Below the pieces are notes generated by a model that was not told the origin of the DNA, ran no database searches, and was given only the letters and a program-made list of their open reading frames with translations. This document shows positions 58,804-64,000 of a DNA stretch of 64,000 bases, in pieces. How positions within the stretch are numbered: position 1 is the stretch's first letter; every line of letters starts with the position of its first letter. The DNA comes from Pseudomonas oryzicola (GTDB lineage Bacteria > Pseudomonadota > Gammaproteobacteria > Pseudomonadales > Pseudomonadaceae): assembly GCF_014269185.2 (NCBI RefSeq), contig NZ_JABWRZ020000001.1, positions 3,373,001 to 3,437,000 of the forward strand, in the 5' to 3' direction. A program made the position numbers and the translations under genes.

Positions 58804-60036
58804 ATGACGACACCCTCCGCCTCCATGGCCGCCACCACGCCTGCCGACCCACCTCAGGGCTTTCTGGTCCGCATCGTCGGCGCTGCCGCATTCGCCCATC
58901 TGCTCAACGACCTGATCCAGGCCGTATTGCCGTCGATCTACCCGATGCTCAAGAGCGATTTCGCACTGAGTTTCGCCCAGGTCGGCTGGATCGCCCTGGT
59001 CTACCAGGTGACCGCCTCGCTGCTGCAACCCTGGGTCGGCCTGTACACCGACAAGCATCCGCAACCCTACCTGCTGCCAGCCGGCATGCTGGTGACCCTG
59101 GTGGGCATCGCCCTGCTCGCCTTCGCCGGCAGCTATGCCATGCTGCTGGTGGCCGCCGCCGTGGTCGGCGTGGGCTCGGCCACCTTCCATCCGGAAGCCT
59201 CGCGGGTGGCGAGGATGGCCTCCGGCGGGCGCTTCGGCACTGCGCAATCGACCTTCCAGGTGGGCGGCAACACCGGCTCGGCCCTTGGCCCGCTGCTGAC
59301 CGCCGCCATCGTCATCCCGCATGGCCAGCCTGCCATTGCCTGGTTCATGCTGGCGGCGGCGCTGGCGGTGTGGGTGCTGTGGCGGGTGACCGGCTGGACC
59401 ATGAGCCACGGCCAGACCCGGCTCAAGACCTTCGCCGGCCAGCAGCCGCCCGGGCTGGCCCCTGGCGCCATGTGGCGCGCCGTTGGGGTAATCGCCGTGC
59501 TGATGTTCGCCAAGTTCGTCTATATCGCTTCGTTCACCAACTACTTCACCTTCTACCTGATCGAACATTTCGGCCTGAGCGTGCAACACAGCCAGCTGTA
59601 CCTGTTCATATTTCTCGCAGCGGTGGCATTGGGCACCTTCGCTGGCGGCCCGGTAGGTGACCGGATCGGGCGCAAGGCGGTGATCTGGGTCTCGTTCCTT
59701 GGCGTGGCCCCCTTCGCCCTCGCCCTGCCCTATGCCAACCTGGCCTGGACGGCAGCCCTGGCGGTAGTCATCGGGCTGGTGATGTCCTCCGCCTTCGCCG
59801 CGCTGGTGGTCTATGCCCAGGAGGCTGTGCCGGGGCGGGTCGGCATGGTGTCCGGGGTAATGTTCGGCTTGATGTTCGGCATCAGCGGCATCGGTGCCGC
59901 CGGGCTCGGCGAGCTGGCCGACCGGCATGGCATCGAGTGGGTGTACCAGGCAATCGCGTTCTTGCCACTGCTGGGGCTGGCCACTGCGCTGCTGCCGGCA
60001 ACCCGCTCGCAAGCCCGCCCCGCCCGCTGCTGTTAA
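58804..60036 (+). CDS. Fosmidomycin-resistance-type MFS exporter (Fsr-like)
   Basis: This 410-residue transporter has twelve helices. The start AAAFAHLLNDLIQAVLPSIY, with its HLLND motif and the following PMLKSDFALSFAQVGWIAL, is the mark of the Fsr group. Later family pieces are AVVGVGSATFHPEASRVARM and the loop DRIGRKAVIWVSF. The C-terminal tail has an Arg-rich stretch and two cysteines. I chose the ATG at 58804 by homology; an in-frame start ten codons earlier has no support. An AraC regulator follows on the same strand and probably controls it. Confidence 0.92.
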   Translation: MTTPSASMAATTPADPPQGFLVRIVGAAAFAHLLNDLIQAVLPSIYPMLKSDFALSFAQVGWIALVYQVTASLLQPWVGLYTDKHPQPYLLPAGMLVTLVGIALLAFAGSYAMLLVAAAVVGVGSATFHPEASRVARMASGGRFGTAQSTFQVGGNTGSALGPLLTAAIVIPHGQPAIAWFMLAAALAVWVLWRVTGWTMSHGQTRLKTFAGQQPPGLAPGAMWRAVGVIAVLMFAKFVYIASFTNYFTFYLIEHFGLSVQHSQLYLFIFLAAVALGTFAGGPVGDRIGRKAVIWVSFLGVAPFALALPYANLAWTAALAVVIGLVMSSAFAALVVYAQEAVPGRVGMVSGVMFGLMFGISGIGAAGLGELADRHGIEWVYQAIAFLPLLGLATALLPATRSQARPARCC

Positions 60037-60072
60037 AGTGGCTGGGCCGGGCAGCCTGAACACGAGGTAGAA

Positions 60073-60846
60073 ATGCTCAAACCGCAGCATGAATTGCTGG
60101 TGGAGGTCGATGAATGGGCCTGGGAAGTGGGTAGCCGCGCAACCGACTACCCGACCGACTGGTTCATCGAGCCGCACAGCCATGCCAAGCATCAACTGAT
60201 CTATGCCATCAAAGGCCTGATGATCGTCGAGTCCGGCAATGAACGCTGGACCGTGCCACCCAGCCGCGGGGTGTGGATGCCCTGCGGCCAGGTGCATGCA
60301 ATACGCTGCGTGGGCGAGGTGAAGATGCGCAGTGTGTTCGTGCGCGCCGACACCGCCGTGCCACTGCCCGGGCAGAGCAAGGTCATCAGCATTTCGCCTT
60401 TGCTCAGCGAACTGATCAAGGCCTCGGTGGGCTTCTCGGCGCCGTTTGCCGATGACTCGCGCGAAGGCCGGGTGATGCGCCTGATCCTCGATGAGGTCTG
60501 CGTGCTGCCAACCCTGCCGTTGAAGCTGTCGCAACCCGCCGACAAGCGCCTGCGGGCAATCTGCTCGGCGTTGCACGAACGACCTTACGATAATGCCACC
60601 CTGGCCGACTGGGGCGTGCACTTGGGGGTGGACGAAAAGACCATCCAACGGCTGTTCCGCAAGGAAACCGGCATGACCTTCGGCCAGTGGCGTCAGCAGG
60701 CGCGGCTGATGCAGGCGCTGGAACGGATCGCCCTGGGCGAGCGGATCATCGATGTCGCGGTGGCGCTGGGCTACGACAGCCCAAGCGCCTTCGCCAGCAT
60801 GTTCAAGCGCCAGTTCGGCACCACGCCCAGCCAGTTCTTCAGATGA
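60073..60846 (+). CDS. AraC-family regulator (NimR-like)
   Basis: This 257-residue regulator has an N-terminal cupin (EPHSHAKHQLIYAIKGLMIV with a His-rich ligand/metal pocket, and WMPCGQVHAIRCVG) and a C-terminal double HTH (GVHLGVDEKTIQRLFRKETG, then AVALGYDSPSAFASMFKRQF). This architecture is that of regulators which control adjacent drug-efflux MFS genes such as nimT. It starts 36 bases after the Fsr-like exporter, so the two are a likely unit. The effector is probably the drug-like substrate. Confidence 0.91.
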   Translation: MLKPQHELLVEVDEWAWEVGSRATDYPTDWFIEPHSHAKHQLIYAIKGLMIVESGNERWTVPPSRGVWMPCGQVHAIRCVGEVKMRSVFVRADTAVPLPGQSKVISISPLLSELIKASVGFSAPFADDSREGRVMRLILDEVCVLPTLPLKLSQPADKRLRAICSALHERPYDNATLADWGVHLGVDEKTIQRLFRKETGMTFGQWRQQARLMQALERIALGERIIDVAVALGYDSPSAFASMFKRQFGTTPSQFFR

Positions 60847-60937
60847 CCTGAAAAACAAACATTGCATGATCTCACGCAGCAACCTGCTCATGGCGTGTAC
60901 AGTAGGCTCACAACAAAGCCCAGAAGGAGCCCGGCAC

Positions 60938-62086
60938 ATGACCGCGACGCTGTCCCCCCTGCAGATCGACTGCGATTTCGACTCCGGCAACATCCAGGTA
61001 CTGGATGCCAGCAACCCGGCCCGGGTGCACCTGGCCATTCGCCCCGACACTCACAGCGGCCACTACCAGTGGTTCCACTTCAAGGTCAGCGGGCTGACGC
61101 CGGGCCAGGTCCATCGCTTCAGCCTCGACAACGCCTCCGGCTCGTCCTACAAGAACGCCTGGAGCGGTTACAACGCCGTTGCCTCCTATGACCAGCAAAG
61201 CTGGTTCCGCGTGCCCAGCCAGTTCGATGGCACGGCGTTGTCGTTCGAGGTAAAAGCCGAACAGCCGCAGATCTGGTTCGCTTACTTCGAACCCTACTCG
61301 CGCACCCGCCACAACCAGCTGATCGAACGTGCCCGGCAATTGCCAGGGGTCGAGCTGCTGGCCAGCGGCCGTAGCGTTCAGGGCCGTGACATTCCCCTGC
61401 TGCGTGCCGGCGATGGCGCCGCAGGCAAGCGCAAGTTGTGGCTGATTGCCCAGCAACACCCGGGCGAACACATGGCCGAATGGTTCATGGAAGGGGTGAT
61501 CGACCGCCTGCAGGCCGACGACGCGATGATCCGCCAATTGCTGGCCAAGGCCGACCTGTACCTGATCCCCAACATGAACCCCGACGGCGCCTTCCATGGC
61601 CACCTGCGCACCAACTTCAAGGGCAAGGACCTCAACCGTGCCTGGCAGGACGCCAGTGTCGAGTTCAGCCCCGAGGTGTTCTTCGCCCAGGCGCAGATGA
61701 AGCAGTACGGTGTGGATGCGTTCATCGACGTGCATGGCGACGAAGAGATTCCCCATGTGTTCACCGCGGCCTGCGAAGGCAACCCGGGCTATACGCCGCG
61801 GCTGGCGCAGCTGGAAACGCAGTTCCGCAACACCCTGTGCAGCCTGACCCGTGACTTCCAGACCGTGCACGGCTACACCCGCGACGAGCCGGGGCAGGCC
61901 AACACGACACTGGCCTGCAACGCCGTGGGTATGGCGCATGACTGCCTGTCGCTGACGCTGGAAATGCCCTTCAAGGACCATGACGACGCGCCCGACCCGA
62001 TCACCGGGTGGTCGGGGGCACGTTCGAAGGCACTGGCCGGGGCGGTGCTGGAGACCCTGGCGCAGATGGTGGACGATTTGCGTTGA
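60938..62086 (+). CDS. M14-family zinc carboxypeptidase (cytosolic CCP-like)
   Basis: This is a 382-residue peptidase of the M14 cytosolic-carboxypeptidase-like group. An N-terminal beta domain (about 1-125, with VHLAIRPDTHSGHYQWFHFK) precedes the catalytic fold. Zinc ligands are His174 and Glu177 in AQQHPGEHMAEW and His266 in FIDVHGDEEIPH. NMNPDGAFHG and catalytic Glu342 in LSLTLEMPFKDHD are also present. AGAAGGAGC precedes the ATG. There is no signal peptide. The natural substrate is unknown; removal of Glu or other C-terminal residues is possible by family analogy. Confidence 0.9.
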   Translation: MTATLSPLQIDCDFDSGNIQVLDASNPARVHLAIRPDTHSGHYQWFHFKVSGLTPGQVHRFSLDNASGSSYKNAWSGYNAVASYDQQSWFRVPSQFDGTALSFEVKAEQPQIWFAYFEPYSRTRHNQLIERARQLPGVELLASGRSVQGRDIPLLRAGDGAAGKRKLWLIAQQHPGEHMAEWFMEGVIDRLQADDAMIRQLLAKADLYLIPNMNPDGAFHGHLRTNFKGKDLNRAWQDASVEFSPEVFFAQAQMKQYGVDAFIDVHGDEEIPHVFTAACEGNPGYTPRLAQLETQFRNTLCSLTRDFQTVHGYTRDEPGQANTTLACNAVGMAHDCLSLTLEMPFKDHDDAPDPITGWSGARSKALAGAVLETLAQMVDDLR

Positions 62087-62140
62087 GCCCCGCGGCGTTT
62101 GAGCTGACCTCAAGTTGACTCCATACCTGGGGGCTTCAGC

Positions 62141-62186
62141 CGCGAACACCGGCAAAGCCGGTGCCATCCACGGCACCTGCTTCGCG
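62141..62186. repeat. REP-type structure between M14 peptidase and pilus genes
   Basis: CGCGAA (62141-62146) and TTCGCG (62181-62186) bracket two inner hairpins: CACCGGC-AAA-GCCGGTG (62147-62163) and GGTGCC-ATCCAC-GGCACC (62160-62177). The two inner stems overlap, so they are alternatives. It lies between convergent genes and resembles other putida-group REP elements. Confidence 0.6.
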
Positions 62187-62224
62187 GGCACGCCGCTCCC
62201 ACTGCGACATGTGCTCGGGTTCGT

Positions 62225-63190
62225 TCAGAACTGCACATCCAGGATCACACTGTCGGCATAACTCCCAGCCGGCGGTGTGGCCTGGTCGGTATAGACCCTG
62301 GCGTTGTAGTTGAACACCTGGCTACCGGTACCAGTCCCCACTCCGGGGTTCACATCGGCATCGCTACTGGCCCGCCGCGCAGCCCCCACCGAGCCCCAGC
62401 GCTGCACCCCGGCGCTCTTGAAAATGTCGTAGGCCAGGTAGTCGTTTACCGGCGACTTCATGCGCCGACGCCCGCTGGCCACGTTCTGGCCATCGTCCAG
62501 GCCCACGGTATAGGTACTGCCCTTGGTGCACGACACACTCAGGTTCTGGTTTACCGTAGCGAACCCCGCCACCACCGGCGCACTGGCGAAGCTGATGTCG
62601 GGCGTGGTGATCTGGCAGTCATTGGTCACTGTCAGGCTCACTGTCAGGGTCTTGCTACCGCTGCCGGTGTCCCGGCCTATGCAAAATCCGCCGGCCCCGA
62701 TCCCGGTGCAGTAATCCCACGTCCACTCGACGTTGAGGGTTTCCTGATAGGCGCCTGCGGCAACGTTGCTGCCTACTTGCGTGCGCATGTACAGGGGCAC
62801 GTTCTTGGGGGTACCGTTGAGCAGGCCCAGTACATCCAGAATGCCGGTGGTGCGGTATTCGAAGGAGGTACCACGGGTGATCGGATAGGTGGTTGTGGCA
62901 TCGGCATACAGCGTGTAAGGGATGACATCCCCGGTCGGCCCAACCAGGCCGCTGGTGGTGGCGGTGATCTTGATCTTGAACGAGTCGGTGCTGCTGAGCA
63001 CGCTGAGCACCGAACCGCTGCATTGCAGGCCTGAATTGCTACTGGAAGCCATCTGTACCGTGCTGCGCACCTGCGTCGAGTTGAGCGAGCCAAACGCCGC
63101 CGGCGCAGTCACCACGGAGGTGCACTGGGCCCAGGCGGTACCCGCTGCCAGCAACGAGGCGCCTGCCAGCAAGCCACGCCAGCAGCCCAT
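62225..63190 (-). CDS. Csu-type pilus two-domain spore-coat U (SCPU) protein, tip-adhesin-like
   Basis: This 321-residue exported protein has a signal peptide (GCWRGLLAGASLLAAGTAWA). Two SCPU-type immunoglobulin-like domains follow: residues about 25-180 (the tip/adhesin-like half, with FGSLNSTQVRSTVQMASS) and about 195-321 (C-terminal pilin-like, with CQITTPDISFASAPVVAGFA and the end SYADSVILDVQF). The two-domain layout matches the CsuE tip subunit of Csu chaperone-usher pili. The start at 63190 overlaps the usher stop (TGATG). Csu-type pili mediate attachment to abiotic surfaces. Confidence 0.87.
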   Translation of the reverse strand: MGCWRGLLAGASLLAAGTAWAQCTSVVTAPAAFGSLNSTQVRSTVQMASSSNSGLQCSGSVLSVLSSTDSFKIKITATTSGLVGPTGDVIPYTLYADATTTYPITRGTSFEYRTTGILDVLGLLNGTPKNVPLYMRTQVGSNVAAGAYQETLNVEWTWDYCTGIGAGGFCIGRDTGSGSKTLTVSLTVTNDCQITTPDISFASAPVVAGFATVNQNLSVSCTKGSTYTVGLDDGQNVASGRRRMKSPVNDYLAYDIFKSAGVQRWGSVGAARRASSDADVNPGVGTGTGSQVFNYNARVYTDQATPPAGSYADSVILDVQF

Positions 63191-64000
63191 CACTTGCACT
63201 CCAGCGGGCCGACCAAGGGGATCGAACCTTGCGCTGCAGGCAGGTCGAACGCCACCTGGCAATGCCCGCCGCCCGCCAGTTCCACCTGCAGGCTATTGTG
63301 CGGTGCCAGGTTTTCCAGGTACACCAGGCCGTCCCAACCGACAACCGCCTGGCTGCCACTCTCGGCATGCGTGACGCGGCTGCCCAGCGCAAGCGCCTGC
63401 CGGTTACCGTCCACCAGTTCGATACTGGCCGCCAGCACACGCCGTAGGGGAAACTCCAGGAGATAGCCGCTACCACGGCGCACTGCCACGCGCTGCTCCA
63501 CTTCCGTCGCCAGGATGTCCGGCGGCAAATCCATCGGGTCGATCTCGTACTTGCCGCGGTAGTAGCCGCTGCTGTACGGCACCAGCAAGTGGCCGCCGGC
63601 ATCGGTGCGGCCGACTTCCTGGTTTTCATAGCGCACCGGCACATCGGCGTAGCCCTGGGTGCTGACCACCACGAAGGCATCGTCGATGCGGTTGGCAGCA
63701 AACAAACCCGCATCCATCCACACCAGCGAGCCACTGGCATCGGCCCAGCGGGTCATCTCGCCGCTGCTGCCATACACCCCCGCCTGCAACTGCACCGATT
63801 GCAGGCGCCAGGTGACATCGGCCTGGCGGTAGGCGTCGCGCTCACTACCGGCGGCATACCCCAGGTTGTAACCAACACCGCCGCCCACTGGCACCGCACG
63901 GCTGTAGTTCACGCGTTGCAGGCGCTCGCCCGATTGGCTGCGCTCCGACGCCACGGCCAGGGTGCCGTGCAAGTCGAACGGGATGACCAGTTGCGCCTGC
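63190..64000 (-). CDS. Csu-type fimbrial usher (N-terminal part cut by window)
   Basis: This is the C-terminal 270 residues of an outer-membrane usher (FimD/CsuD family). The frame is open to the window end. It includes beta-barrel-like strands (YSRAVPVGGGVGYNLGYAAG), a plug/C-terminal-domain-like region (FPLRRVLAASIELVDGNRQA then LALGSRV) and the terminal segment with GGGHCQVAFDLP near the end, typical of the usher C-terminal domain. It is coupled to the adhesin-like gene by a TGATG overlap. The chaperone and other pilins are presumably further upstream, outside the window. Confidence 0.9.
   Translation of the reverse strand, partial: QAQLVIPFDLHGTLAVASERSQSGERLQRVNYSRAVPVGGGVGYNLGYAAGSERDAYRQADVTWRLQSVQLQAGVYGSSGEMTRWADASGSLVWMDAGLFAANRIDDAFVVVSTQGYADVPVRYENQEVGRTDAGGHLLVPYSSGYYRGKYEIDPMDLPPDILATEVEQRVAVRRGSGYLLEFPLRRVLAASIELVDGNRQALALGSRVTHAESGSQAVVGWDGLVYLENLAPHNSLQVELAGGGHCQVAFDLPAAQGSIPLVGPLECK

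Overview
The window looks like a chromosomal segment of a fluorescent pseudomonad, most likely the Pseudomonas putida group. The base composition is GC-rich, and there is a periplasmic cis/trans fatty acid isomerase (cti) divergent from metH. Other signs are a single-chain CysI followed by a DUF934 gene, and REP-type palindromes of the kind common between putida-group genes. No tRNA, rRNA, phage, insertion sequence or CRISPR array was seen. No gap between genes exceeds 300 bases. Both ends cut genes: an ABC permease at base 1 and a fimbrial usher at base 64000.

Layout. 1-4.5 kb: amino-acid ABC transporter (binding protein and two permeases) with a divergent GntR/FadR-type regulator and an MHS-type transporter. 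4.5-10.1 kb: czcCBA-type RND metal efflux operon. 10.3-11.6 kb: type II dehydroquinase and an NAD-type quinate/shikimate dehydrogenase. 11.7-18.2 kb: a likely metal/redox island. It holds a thioredoxin-like protein, a DUF2790 protein, a two-component system, a ferric-reductase-like membrane protein and an HvfX/DoxX protein. Facing these is an hvfABC-type RiPP operon whose precursor carries three [10 protein letters not shown] motifs fused to two EF-hands. 18.3-28.2 kb: a DUF4174 protein and two giant tandem LRR-NEL proteins (predicted E3 ubiquitin ligase effectors). 28.3-30.6 kb: DNA polymerase II.

30.8-37.5 kb: a LysR regulator divergent from a YqcI/YcgG-LysE-SGNH-like operon, an orphan exported protein, and azlCD with an AraC regulator. 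37.6-43 kb: the PCu(A)C/Sco copper-delivery pair, nfuA, an acyltransferase and cti. 43.1-50.9 kb: metH, two tiny membrane proteins, a periplasmic binding protein, and cysI-DUF934. 51-64 kb: a cysteine-free orphan protein behind a sigma-28-like promoter, dkgB-MFS, a DUF1348 protein, a second two-component system, an MlaA lipoprotein, an Fsr-like exporter, an AraC regulator, an M14 peptidase, and the distal part of a Csu-type pilus operon.

The most interesting signal is the 12.2-18.3 kb island. A spaced repeat, RTACA-N5-ATACA, occurs upstream of the two-component system, upstream of the ferric-reductase-like/HvfX pair and (inverted) upstream of the RiPP precursor. This suggests one response regulator controls a copper-handling RiPP, its membrane partners and itself. 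Second are the twin NEL proteins with conserved upstream elements, and third the flagellar-type promoter in front of the cysteine-free orphan.
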